Assembly (NCBI GenBank): GCA_963786445.1 | Contig: CAWAZU010000039.1 | Span: 62,001-126,000 of the forward strand | Reading direction: 5' to 3' | Length of the DNA stretch: 64,000 bases | Source of the DNA: JAFKFJ01 sp963786445 | GTDB taxonomy: Bacteria > Pseudomonadota > Alphaproteobacteria > Acetobacterales > Acetobacteraceae | Part shown: in pieces, positions 1-7,647 of the stretch | Layout: the number at the start of each line of letters is the position of its first letter | Position numbering within the stretch: position 1 is the stretch's first letter | Notes under the pieces: generated by a model | Databases searched by the model: none | What the model saw: only the letters and a program-made list of their open reading frames with translations | What the model was told of the DNA's origin: nothing | Made by a program: the position numbers and the translations under genes

Positions 1-434
1 GCGGCGAGCGTGGCGACGGCGGCGCGCGGACGGTCGGGGCAGAGCGTGCGCGCCATGCCCCACACCGCCTGCGCCACCACCGCCACCGCCACCAGTTGCA
101 GCCCGTGCAGCAATCCCGCGCCGATGAACCGCGCGCCATAGGCGAACAGCACCAGCAGCACCGCGGAGGGCAGCGTGAAGCCGACCCAGGCGGCGAGCGC
201 CCCCGGCAACCCGGCGCGCAGCAGCCCGAGCGCGAAGCCGGTCTGGCTGGAGGCCGGGCCGGGCAGGAACTGGCACAGCGCCACCAGGTCGGTGAACGCC
301 CGGTCGTCCAGCCAGCGCCGCCGCTCCACGAACTCGGCGCGGAAATAGCCGAGATGGGCGATCGGCCCGCCAAAACTGGTCACGCCGAGGCGGGTGAAGG
401 CGAGCAGGACTTCCCTGGCCGAGCCGTGCCTCAC
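1..434 (-). CDS. chrA: Chromate transporter (ChrA family), N-terminal part
   Basis: Inner-membrane transporter of the CHR family, which exports chromate or related oxyanions. The reverse strand reads through the left edge, so only the first ~144 residues are seen. The N-terminal signature is clear: SFGGPIAHLGYFR near residue 15, then QFLPGPASSQTGFALG, followed by hydrophobic segments. I chose the GTG at 434 because it overlaps the TGA of the aroE-like gene (GTGA), which implies translational coupling. Substrate is inferred from the family only. Confidence 0.85.
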   Translation of the reverse strand, partial: MRHGSAREVLLAFTRLGVTSFGGPIAHLGYFRAEFVERRRWLDDRAFTDLVALCQFLPGPASSQTGFALGLLRAGLPGALAAWVGFTLPSAVLLVLFAYGARFIGAGLLHGLQLVAVAVVAQAVWGMARTLCPDRPRAAVATLA

Positions 435-1274
435 AGCGTCGCCGCGATCAGCGCCCGCAAGTCCGGCGTCACCTCCGGGCGGATGCCGAACCATGCCGCG
501 AACGACGGCACCGCCTGGTGCAGCAGCATCCCCAGCCCGTCCACCACGGCATTGCCGCGTGCCCGCGCCGTCGCGAGCAACGCCGTCTCCAGCGGCACAT
601 AGACCAGGTCCGCCACCACCGCACCCCGCGGCAGCGCCGCCAGGTCGAGCGCGAGCGGCGGCTGGCCCTGCATTCCCAGCACCGTCGTGTTGACCAGCAG
701 CGCCGCCCCGTCCAGCGAGGCCGCCCGGCGCTGCCAATCGACGACCGTGACCGGCCCGCCGAGCGCCTCGGCCAGTGCCTCCGCATGCGCGCGCGTGCGG
801 TTCAGCAGGCGGATGCTTCTGCGCACCGGCATCGGTCAGCGCCGCCACCACCGCGCGCGCCGCCCCGCCGGCGCCCAGGACCACCGCCGGCCCGTCCGCC
901 GCCCGCCACGCCGGGCAGGCGGCGCGAAGATTGTCGAGGAAGCCGGCAGCATCGGTGTTGCGGCCCTCCAGGCTGCCGTCCTCCCGCACGACCACGAGGT
1001 TCACCGCCCCGATCCGGCGCGCCAGCGGCTCTGCGTGGTCCACCAGCGCCAGCGCCGCCTGCTTGTGCGGCACCGTCACGTTGGCCCCGGCGAAGCCAAG
1101 TGCCGCCAGCCCGCGCAGGGCCGCCTCCATCCGCCCCGGCCGCACCGGCATGGGCAGATAGGCGCCGGCCACGCCGTAGCGCGCCAGCCAGTAGCCGTGC
1201 AGGCGCGGGCTGCGCGAATGCGCGACCGGCCAGCCGATCACCCCCGCCGCCCGGAACGCCGTCGCCGCCGCCAT
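431..1274 (-). CDS. aroE: Shikimate dehydrogenase-like protein, one apparent frameshift
   Basis: NADPH-dependent reduction of 3-dehydroshikimate in aromatic amino-acid synthesis. The N-terminal half reads GVIGWPVAHSRSPRLHGYW (substrate binding), then ANVTVPHK with the catalytic Lys, then GRNTDAAGF and a VLGAGGAARA nucleotide-binding loop. The C-terminal half, in another frame, carries NRTRAHAEAL and VNTTVLGMQG. The frames join near 817-820, where the reverse strand reads CAGAAGC; removing one A gives a continuous ~280-residue protein, the normal AroE length. Start ATG 1274 is preceded by GGAGG; an ATG at 1304 is in frame without such a site. A quinate/shikimate dehydrogenase paralogue is possible. 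Confidence 0.82.
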
Positions 1275-1397
1275 CCGCCCCTCCGCCGGACCGGCGCGCA
1301 CCATAGCCGCGAAAATCGGTCCACCGCGAGGCTTCCGCTCGGCGCCGCGCTCGCCTAGGCTACGCGGGCAAAGCAAGAGCAACGGGAGGAGCGGGGC

Positions 1398-2363
1398 ATG
1401 CAGCTCAATCGCGAGCAACTGCTGGCGGCGTATCGGACGATGCGGACCATCCGGGAGTTCGAGGACCGCGTGCATGTCGAGTTCTCGGCCGGCGGCATTC
1501 CGGGCTTCGTGCATCTCTATGCCGGCGAGGAGGCGTCCGCGGTCGGCGTGTGCATGAACCTCGACGCACGCGACAAGATCGCCAGCACGCATCGCGGCCA
1601 CGGCCACTGCATCGCCAAGGGCTGCGACGTGGACGGCATGATGGCGGAAATCTTCGGGCGCGGGAGCGGGCTGTGCGGCGGCAAGGGCGGCTCGATGCAC
1701 ATCGCCGACCTGGAGAAAGGCATGATGGGCGCCAACGGCATCGTCGGCGGCGGCCCGCCGCTGATCTGCGGCGCCGCGCTGACCGCGAAGACGCTGAAGA
1801 CCGGCGGCGTCGCGGTCGCCTTCCTCGGCGACGGCGCCTCCAACCAGGGCACCACGATGGAGAGCTACAATCTCGCGAAAGCCTGGATGCTGCCGGCGAT
1901 TTTCGTGGTCGAGGACAACGGCTACGCGGAATCGACGTCGAGCAGCTGGTCGGTCTCCGGCAGCCAGGTGAAGCGCGCCGAGGGGTTCGCGATTCCCGCC
2001 GTGCAGGTCGATGGGCTCGACTTCTTCGCCATCTACGACGCGGCGCACGAGGCGGTCGAGCGGGCGCGCAGCGGCGGCGGGCCGAGCCTGATCCACGCCA
2101 AGCTCAACCGCTATCACGGGCATTTCGAGGGCGACGCGCAGACCTATCGCGCCCCCGGCGAGACCGAGCGGCTGCGCCGCGAGCGCGACCCGCTGGCGTT
2201 CTTCCGCAAGCGCGTCACCGAGGCCGGGCTGCTGGAAGCCGGCCAGTTCGACGCGATCGATGACGAAGCGAAGCACGAGATCGACGCTGCAGTGGCGGCG
2301 GCAAAAGCCGCTGCGATGCCGCCGCTGGCCGAGCTGCTGACCGACGTGTACGTCGCCTACTGA
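1398..2363 (+). CDS. acoA: Acetoin dehydrogenase E1 alpha subunit (TPP-dependent)
   Basis: Alpha subunit of the thiamine-diphosphate E1 component that cleaves acetoin (or a related 2-oxo compound) and passes the acetyl unit to the lipoyl E2. The TPP motif is visible: GDGASNQG at about 144-151, ending near EDNGYAES at about 172. THRGHGH near 64-70 is the usual active-site segment. At 321 residues the length fits AcoA. An AGGAG site precedes the ATG. First gene of an acoABC operon, divergent from the aroE-like gene. The E2 type two genes downstream favours acetoin dehydrogenase over branched-chain or pyruvate dehydrogenase. Confidence 0.9.
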   Translation: MQLNREQLLAAYRTMRTIREFEDRVHVEFSAGGIPGFVHLYAGEEASAVGVCMNLDARDKIASTHRGHGHCIAKGCDVDGMMAEIFGRGSGLCGGKGGSMHIADLEKGMMGANGIVGGGPPLICGAALTAKTLKTGGVAVAFLGDGASNQGTTMESYNLAKAWMLPAIFVVEDNGYAESTSSSWSVSGSQVKRAEGFAIPAVQVDGLDFFAIYDAAHEAVERARSGGGPSLIHAKLNRYHGHFEGDAQTYRAPGETERLRRERDPLAFFRKRVTEAGLLEAGQFDAIDDEAKHEIDAAVAAAKAAAMPPLAELLTDVYVAY

Positions 2364-2390
2364 ACGGGGCCTACTGAACGGGAGCGCGAG

Positions 2391-3395
2391 ATGGCAAAAA
2401 AATCCTTCCGGCAGGCGATCGCCGAGGCGCTGGCGCAGGAGATGCGGCGCGATCCGCGGGTCATCCTGATGGGCGAGGACGTGGCCGGCGGCCTCGGCGC
2501 GCCGGGCGAGGACGATGCCTGGGGCGGGCCGATGGGCGTGACCAAAGGGCTGATGCCGGAATTCGGGCGCGAGCGCGTGCTGGACACGCCGATCACCGAG
2601 AGCGGCTTCATCGGCGCCGCCATCGGCGCCGCGGCCACCGGGTTGCGCCCCGTTGCCGACTTGATGTTCGTCGATTTCATGGGCGTCTGCTTCGACCAGA
2701 TCTTCAATCAGGCGGCGAAGTTCCGCTACATGTTCGGCGGAAAGGCGGTCACGCCGGTGGTGATCCGCACCATGTACGGCGGCGGGTTCCGCGCCGCCAG
2801 CCAGCACAGCCAGTGCCTGTATCCGCTGTTCACGCACATCCCCGGCCTGAAAGTGGTGATCCCGTCATCGCCCTATGATGCGAAAGGGCTGATGATCCAG
2901 GCGATCCGCGACGACGATCCGGTGATCTTCTTCGAGCACAAGATGCTCTACGACGACACCGAAGAAGTGCCGGACGAGCCCTATACGATCCCGTTCGGGG
3001 AGGCCAACCTGACGCGCGAAGGCGACGACGTGACGATCGTGGCGCTCGGGCGCATGGTGAAGATCGCCAACGAGGCGGCGGATGCGTTGCGCAAGCAGGG
3101 CGTTGCCTGCACCGTGATCGACCCGCGCACCACCTCGCCGATGGACACGGATTCGATCCTGGAATTGGTGGAGGAGACCGGGCGGCTGGTGGTGGTGGAC
3201 GAGGCGCATCCGCGCTGCGGCATGGCGGCGGACATTTCCGCTCTGGTGGCGCAGGAGGCGTTCAAGGCGCTGAAGGCGCCGATCCGCATGGTGACGCCGC
3301 CGCACGTGCCGGTGCCGTTCTCGCCGGCGCTGGAGGATGCGTACCTGCCGACCGCCGCGCGCGTGATCGAGGCGGTGCGCGCGACGATGCAGTAG
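2391..3395 (+). CDS. acoB: Acetoin dehydrogenase E1 beta subunit
   Basis: Beta subunit of the alpha2beta2 E1 component. Typical transketolase-like features are present: ILMGEDVAGG, DTPITESGFIGAAIGAA, the DLMFVDFMGVCFDQIFNQ segment and a C-terminal domain with VIDPRTTSPMD and VVVDEAHPRCG. The length of 334 residues is normal. It starts 27 bases after acoA, with GGGAG upstream. A palindromic repeat lies between it and acoC. Confidence 0.9.
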   Translation: MAKKSFRQAIAEALAQEMRRDPRVILMGEDVAGGLGAPGEDDAWGGPMGVTKGLMPEFGRERVLDTPITESGFIGAAIGAAATGLRPVADLMFVDFMGVCFDQIFNQAAKFRYMFGGKAVTPVVIRTMYGGGFRAASQHSQCLYPLFTHIPGLKVVIPSSPYDAKGLMIQAIRDDDPVIFFEHKMLYDDTEEVPDEPYTIPFGEANLTREGDDVTIVALGRMVKIANEAADALRKQGVACTVIDPRTTSPMDTDSILELVEETGRLVVVDEAHPRCGMAADISALVAQEAFKALKAPIRMVTPPHVPVPFSPALEDAYLPTAARVIEAVRATMQ

Positions 3396-3397
3396 CA

Positions 3398-3496
3398 CCC
3401 TCACCCCGGTCCTCTCCCGCAAGCGGGAGAGGGAGATGAAGCAGACTTTCCCTCTCCCGCTTGCGGGAGAGGGTGGCGCGAAGCGCCGGGTGAGGG
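3398..3496. repeat. REP-like composite palindrome between acoB and acoC
   Basis: Nested inverted repeats fill the acoB-acoC gap. The outer arms are CCCTCACCC (3398-3406) and GGGTGAGGG (3488-3496). Inside are two copies of CCTCTCCCGC-NN-GCGGGAGAGG (3411-3432 and 3451-3472) and a small GGCGCGAAGCGCC hairpin. No T-tract follows, so it is unlikely to be a plain intrinsic terminator. The form matches dispersed extragenic palindromes of GC-rich proteobacteria. In mRNA it could stabilise acoAB or weaken acoC expression (inference). Confidence 0.75.
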
Positions 3497-3521
3497 CGGG
3501 CCGTAAAGGAGACCGACGCAG

Positions 3522-4658
3522 ATGACCGACGCGATCAGGCCGATCGGCATGCCCAAATGGGGCCTCGCGATGACCGAGGGCAAGGTGAACGCCTGGCTCG
3601 TCGGCGACGGCGCCGAACTCAAGCAGGGCGACGAAATCCTGGAGATCGAGACGAGCAAGATCACCAACGTCTTCGAATCCCCGGTCGCCGGCAAGCTGCG
3701 CCGGAAAGTCGCGACCGAGGGCGAGACGCTGCCGGTCGGCGCGCTGCTCGGCGTGGTCGCCGACCCCGCGGTGAGCGACGCCGACATCGACGCCTTCGTC
3801 GAACAATACCGCCAGCATCAGGCGGAAATCGGCAGCGAGGCGGCGGCGCCGGAGCCGGTGATGGTGGCGGCCGAGGGCTGGGCCGTGCGCGCACTCCGCA
3901 TGGGGCCGGAGGTGGCGCACGAAACCGCGCCGCCCTTGCTGATGCTGCACGGGTTCGGCGGCGACCTGAAGAACTGGCAGTTCAACCAGCCCGAGCTTGC
4001 GACCGATCGCGCGGTGTTCGCGATCGACCTGCCGGGACACGGCGCGTCGAGCAAGACCATCGACGGTGACGGCAGCGTTGCCTGGCTCGCCGAGGCGGTG
4101 CGCGGCGCGATGGCGGCGCTGGAGATCAACCGCGCGCATCTGGTGGGCCACTCGCTCGGCGGCGCGATCGCGCTGCGCATGGCGCTGGACGAGCCGGTGC
4201 GCATCGCCTCGGTCACGCTGGTCTGTCCGGCCGGGCTGGGGCCGGAGGTGAATGCCGGCTATATCGAGGGGTTCATCGCCGCCGACCGTCGCCGCGAGAT
4301 GAAGGCGACGGTGGAGGCGCTGTTTGCCGACCCGTCCTATGTCAGCCGCGACATGGTCGAGGATCTGCTGAAGTACAAGCGCCTCGACGGCGTGCTGGCG
4401 GCGCTGCGCAAGATCGCCGATGCCGCATTCGCCGGCGGCCGGCAGGCGACGATGCTGGCGGACCGGCTGACCGGACTGGATGTGCCGGTGCAGGTGATCT
4501 GGGGCGCCGAGGACCGGATCATTCCGCCGGCGCACGCCGCCAGGCTGCCGGAGCCGCGGCGCCACGTGCTGCCGGGCGCGGGGCATATGGTGCATATCGA
4601 GAAGCCGGCCGAGGTGAACCGGCTGATCGGCGAATTCGTGGCGTTCGCCGGCGGGTGA
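3522..4658 (+). CDS. acoC: Acetoin dehydrogenase E2: lipoyl domain fused to alpha/beta hydrolase
   Basis: Lipoyl-bearing acetyltransferase component of the acetoin dehydrogenase complex. Residues 1-80 are a lipoyl domain with the lipoylation site EIETSKITN (Lys46). Residues ~135-378 form an alpha/beta hydrolase: LLMLHGFGG, nucleophile elbow GHSLGG (Ser211) and a late GAGHMVHIEKP histidine. No E1/E3-binding domain or HHHxxxDG acyltransferase core is present, matching known AcoC proteins. An AAGGAG site lies about 10 bases before the ATG. No E3 (acoD), acoX or acoR is seen here, so E3 must come from elsewhere if the complex works. Confidence 0.88.
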   Translation: MTDAIRPIGMPKWGLAMTEGKVNAWLVGDGAELKQGDEILEIETSKITNVFESPVAGKLRRKVATEGETLPVGALLGVVADPAVSDADIDAFVEQYRQHQAEIGSEAAAPEPVMVAAEGWAVRALRMGPEVAHETAPPLLMLHGFGGDLKNWQFNQPELATDRAVFAIDLPGHGASSKTIDGDGSVAWLAEAVRGAMAALEINRAHLVGHSLGGAIALRMALDEPVRIASVTLVCPAGLGPEVNAGYIEGFIAADRRREMKATVEALFADPSYVSRDMVEDLLKYKRLDGVLAALRKIADAAFAGGRQATMLADRLTGLDVPVQVIWGAEDRIIPPAHAARLPEPRRHVLPGAGHMVHIEKPAEVNRLIGEFVAFAGG

Positions 4659-4682
4659 GGCGCGGGCGCGGCGCGGCCCGTC

Positions 4683-4715
4683 TTGCGCATCCGCGTGTGT
4701 ATGCTAATGTCATAC
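4683..4715 (+). promoter_or_regulatory. Putative promoter/operator of the DUF1778-GNAT module
   Basis: An AT-richer patch in a GC-rich gap holds TTGCGC (4683-4688), a 16-base spacer and TAATGT (4705-4710). A GTATG-N7-CATAC inverted repeat (4699-4715) overlaps the -10 region. Type II antitoxins usually bind such a repeat to repress their own operon. Prediction from sequence only. Confidence 0.4.
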
Positions 4716-4736
4716 GCTGTCCCGGAGTTTCAAACC

Positions 4737-5009
4737 ATGCCAGGAACCGCATCGGCCGTGCTGAGCGTGCGGGTCAGCGCGGCGGAGCGCGACCTGCTGG
4801 AGCATGCGGCCGAGGCGGCGCGCACGAGCCTCAGCGATTTCATCCGGCGCAAGGCGATCGAGGCGGCGGAAATGGATATCCTCGACCACCGCGTGGTGAC
4901 GATCCCGGCCGCCGATTGGGAGAAGTTCGAGGCCTGGGTGAACAGTCCGGCGAAGTCGGTGCCGGCGCTGCGCAAGCTCGCCGCGCTGCACCCCGCATGG
5001 CAGGACTGA
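4737..5009 (+). CDS. DUF1778 antitoxin (TacA-like)
   Basis: Ribbon-helix-helix antitoxin of a type II toxin-antitoxin pair: VLSVRVSAAERDLLEHAAEA followed by TSLSDFIRRKAIEAA, then a C-terminal tail that would wrap the toxin. I chose ATG 4737 (90 residues) rather than an in-frame start at 4683, because GGAG lies about ten bases upstream and the family begins right before this helix. The 3' end overlaps the GNAT gene by 13 bases, the usual order of antitoxin first, toxin second. Confidence 0.85.
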   Translation: MPGTASAVLSVRVSAAERDLLEHAAEAARTSLSDFIRRKAIEAAEMDILDHRVVTIPAADWEKFEAWVNSPAKSVPALRKLAALHPAWQD

Positions 5010-5506
5010 CGCCGCCGCGGCCGCTTGCCGGCGCAGACGACCGGGATTCCTTCGACTGTGGCCGCAACTCGTTGAACCAGTGGTTCCGCAGACATGCGTG
5101 GCGAAACCAGGAAGCGAACGTCTCGCGCACCAGCGTGGTGTGCGATGTGCCGGCAGGCGGCATCGTCGGTTACGTCGCGCTGTGCGCGGCACAGATCGAG
5201 CGCGCATGGTTGCCGAAGCCCACGCAGCGCAACCGGCCGGATCCGATTCCGGCGCTGCTGCTTGGGCAACTGGCGGTTGACCGGCGGCATCAGGGCAAAG
5301 GGTGTGCAGCATCGCTGATGCAGTTCGCGCTTGCCACGGCGGTGCGGTTCGCTCGTGAAGTCGGCTGCTTCGGGGTGCTCACGCATCCGCTGGACGACGA
5401 CGTGCGCGCATTTTACCGGAATTTCGGGTTCGGCGAACTCCCGTTCGATCCGCGACGCAGCATGATTGTTCGCATCGCTGATCTGGAGCGCAGCGGCCTC
5501 GGCTGA
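4997..5506 (+). CDS. GNAT N-acetyltransferase toxin (TacT-like)
   Basis: GCN5-type acetyltransferase. TacT-family toxins acetylate the amino group of charged tRNAs and block translation. Seen: N-terminal FDCGRNSLNQWFRRHAW typical of DUF1778-linked GNATs, the acetyl-CoA loop RRHQGKGCA (about 97-104), and the catalytic tyrosine segment AFYRNFGF (Tyr140). It is 169 residues and starts inside the antitoxin gene. The substrate tRNA cannot be told from sequence. Confidence 0.85.
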   Translation: MAGLTPPRPLAGADDRDSFDCGRNSLNQWFRRHAWRNQEANVSRTSVVCDVPAGGIVGYVALCAAQIERAWLPKPTQRNRPDPIPALLLGQLAVDRRHQGKGCAASLMQFALATAVRFAREVGCFGVLTHPLDDDVRAFYRNFGFGELPFDPRRSMIVRIADLERSGLG

Positions 5507-5531
5507 TCTTGCCGGTGACGCCGCCGCCGCA

Positions 5532-6750
5532 TCAGGCCGCCGACCGCGGCACCAGCGCCTGCAGCTTCACCGCCGGATCGGCCAGGCGCGCCGGGTCGAT
5601 CGGCGCGCCGGCGCGGATCAGCGCCATCGCCGCGCGCACCTCCCGCGGCGCGTTGACGCCCGTGGCCGCCACCAGGCGCAAGTCCGCATCCAGATGGAAG
5701 GCGCAGAAACTCGCGTCCGTCGTCGCGCCGCGCAGCACCGTGGTCGCGGCCTCGGCCGCCAGCCCGGCGACCTGGATGTTTTTCCCGTGCTGGTCGGTCC
5801 AGAACCACGGCACCTCGTCGTACGGCATCGTGCCGCCTGCCATCGCGCGCCCGACCGCGATGCCGTGGTCCTGCGCGTGGCGCCAGGATTCCAGCCGCAG
5901 CCGCCGGCCGAGCCGCTCGTGCCGGAACGCGGCCACGTCGCCGGCGGCGAACACACCCTCGGCACTCGCGCGCCCGAACCCGTCCACGACGATGCCGTTG
6001 TCCACCGCGAGGCCGGCCTCGGCGGCAATCTCCGTGTTGCGCGCCATGCCGATGCCGGCAATCACCAGGTCCGCCGGCACGCGCAACCCGTCGGCGCAGA
6101 CCACCGCCCCAGGCTCGATCGCAGCCACCGACGCGCCGAAATGCAGCGCCACCCCGGCGCCGCGGTGCAGGTCGGCGACAAATTGCGCCATCTCCGGCGT
6201 GGTGCAGCGGCCGAGCGGTGCCGCCGCCGCCTCCAGCACGGTCACGGCACAGCCGCGCGCATGCGCGGACGCCGCGACCTCCAGCCCGATCACGCCGGCG
6301 CCGATGCACACCACGCGCGCGCCCGGCACGAGCCGCGCGCGCAGCCGCCGCGCATCGTCGAGCGTGCGCAGTGTCAGCGCCCGCTCGCCCCCCGGCACCG
6401 CGAGCGTGCGCGCCTGCCCGCCGGTCGCCAGCAGCAGCCGGTCGTAGGGGAGGGTTCGGCCGTCGGCCAACGCGACCCGCGCCGCCTTGAGGTCGATGCC
6501 CGCCGCCGCGGTGCCGCGGCAAAAACTCGATCGCCAGCGAATCGTAGCGCGCGGCCGGATAGAACCATCCCGGCTCCGGCTCCGCCGCCCCGGTCAGCAC
6601 CGCCTTCGACAGCGGCGGGCGCTCGTAGGGGGCGTGCGGCTCCGCGCCGAGCAGCACCACGCGCCCGCCGAGCCCCGCCATGCGCATCGCCACCGCGGCG
6701 TGCGCCCCGGCCTGGCCGGCGCCGACGATCACGGTCATCTCCGCCGTCAT
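5532..6750 (-). CDS. FAD-dependent ferredoxin reductase-type oxidoreductase, one apparent frameshift
   Basis: Two-dinucleotide-fold flavoprotein that would pass electrons from NAD(P)H to a ferredoxin. The N-terminal part (from ATG 6750) shows VIVGAGQAGAHAAVAMR and PYERPPLSK. The main part, in another frame, shows RVVCIGAGVIGLEVAASA for NAD(P)H and GVFAAGDVAAF for FAD. The frames join near 6513-6521 (reverse-strand GCCGCGGCACC has one base too many). The mended protein is ~405 residues, normal for BphA4/PdR-type reductases. It is divergent from the Rieske gene 66 bases away, its likely partner. Confidence 0.82.
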
Positions 6751-6816
6751 ATCCGCCCCGCTCTCCCCAAGCCGCCCCGGCTCCGGCATGATCGACCGCA
6801 GCAGGAGGTGCAATGC

Positions 6817-7143
6817 ATGAGTGAAGCAGCAAACTGGGTGCGTGTCGCCGATGCCGCCGACATCCCGCCGGGCGAGATGCACGCGGCCGAGGCCGGCGGC
6901 CAGAAGATCGCCATTTTTCACCTCGCGGACGGCAGCTGGCACGCGACTTCCAACATCTGTACCCACGCCTTCGCGCTGCTCACCGACGGCTGGTTCGAGG
7001 GCACCGAGATCGAGTGCCCGCTGCACGCCGGGCGCTTCGACGTCTGCAACGGCAAGACGCTCGGCGCGCCGGCCGAGGAGGACCTGGCCACCTATCCGGT
7101 GCGCGTCGAGGCGGGCGCGGTGCTGGTGGGGCTGAAGGCATGA
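6817..7143 (+). CDS. Rieske [2Fe-2S] ferredoxin
   Basis: Small Rieske-type ferredoxin of the aromatic-ring-dioxygenase type. The cluster ligands are visible as C48-x-H50 (ICTH) and C67-x2-H70 (CPLH). It is 108 residues. The start at 6817 is fixed by a perfect AGGAGGTG (6803-6810). It probably carries electrons between the divergent reductase and an oxygenase not seen in this window. Its stop overlaps the DinB gene start (ATGA). Confidence 0.9.
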   Translation: MSEAANWVRVADAADIPPGEMHAAEAGGQKIAIFHLADGSWHATSNICTHAFALLTDGWFEGTEIECPLHAGRFDVCNGKTLGAPAEEDLATYPVRVEAGAVLVGLKA

Positions 7144-7643
7144 TCGCGCCCGAGTGGGTGCGGATGATGGCGGCCTACAACGCCGAGATGAACCGCCGCC
7201 TCTACGCCGCCGCCGCCGGCTTGCCGGTGGACGAGCGCCGGCGCGACCGCGGCGCCTTCTGGGGCTCGATCCACAACACGCTGAACCATCTGCTGTGGGG
7301 CGACCGCACCTGGATGGCGCGCTTCGCCGGCTGGCCGAAGCCGGCGCAGACGCTGCGCGAGAGCACCACGCTGGCGGCGGATTTTTCGTCGCTTCGGGCC
7401 GCCCGCGCCGAGGCCGACGCGGCGATCGAGGACTGGGCGGCGACACTGGATGCGGCATGGCTGGCGGGCGAAATGCGCTGGCTCAGCGGTGCCGCGCAGC
7501 GCGAGGTGAGCCGGCCACGGGCGATGCTGGTGACGCATTTCTTCAACCACCAGACGCACCACCGCGGCCAGGTCCACGCCATGCTGACCGCTGCCGGCGA
7601 GAAGACCGGCGACACCGACCTGTTTCTCGTCCTGCCGCCCTGA
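7140..7643 (+). CDS. DinB family protein
   Basis: Four-helix-bundle DinB/YfiT-type protein, a family of metal-binding proteins that includes thiol-dependent S-transferases. Potential metal ligands are in NTLNHLLWGDRTWM (first His) and FFNHQTHHRGQVHAML (two His). It is 167 residues. The ATG overlaps the Rieske stop codon, so the two are co-translated. Exact reaction unknown. Confidence 0.85.
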   Translation: MIAPEWVRMMAAYNAEMNRRLYAAAAGLPVDERRRDRGAFWGSIHNTLNHLLWGDRTWMARFAGWPKPAQTLRESTTLAADFSSLRAARAEADAAIEDWAATLDAAWLAGEMRWLSGAAQREVSRPRAMLVTHFFNHQTHHRGQVHAMLTAAGEKTGDTDLFLVLPP

Positions 7644-7647
7644 CCGC

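Noticed and set aside
3411..3472. Intrinsic terminator between acoB and acoC
   Set aside because: The hairpins are strong but no T-tract follows on either strand and acoC continues the operon; a REP-like repeat fits better.
4655..4996. N-terminal extension of the GNAT toxin into the antitoxin gene
   Set aside because: The frame is open by chance in GC-rich DNA; the family N-terminus begins at ATG 4997.
5413..7458. 681-residue reverse-strand ORF spanning the Rieske and reductase genes
   Set aside because: Only a short middle stretch codes for a real protein (the reductase N-terminus); the rest is out-of-frame Arg/Ala-rich sequence opposite or beside true genes.
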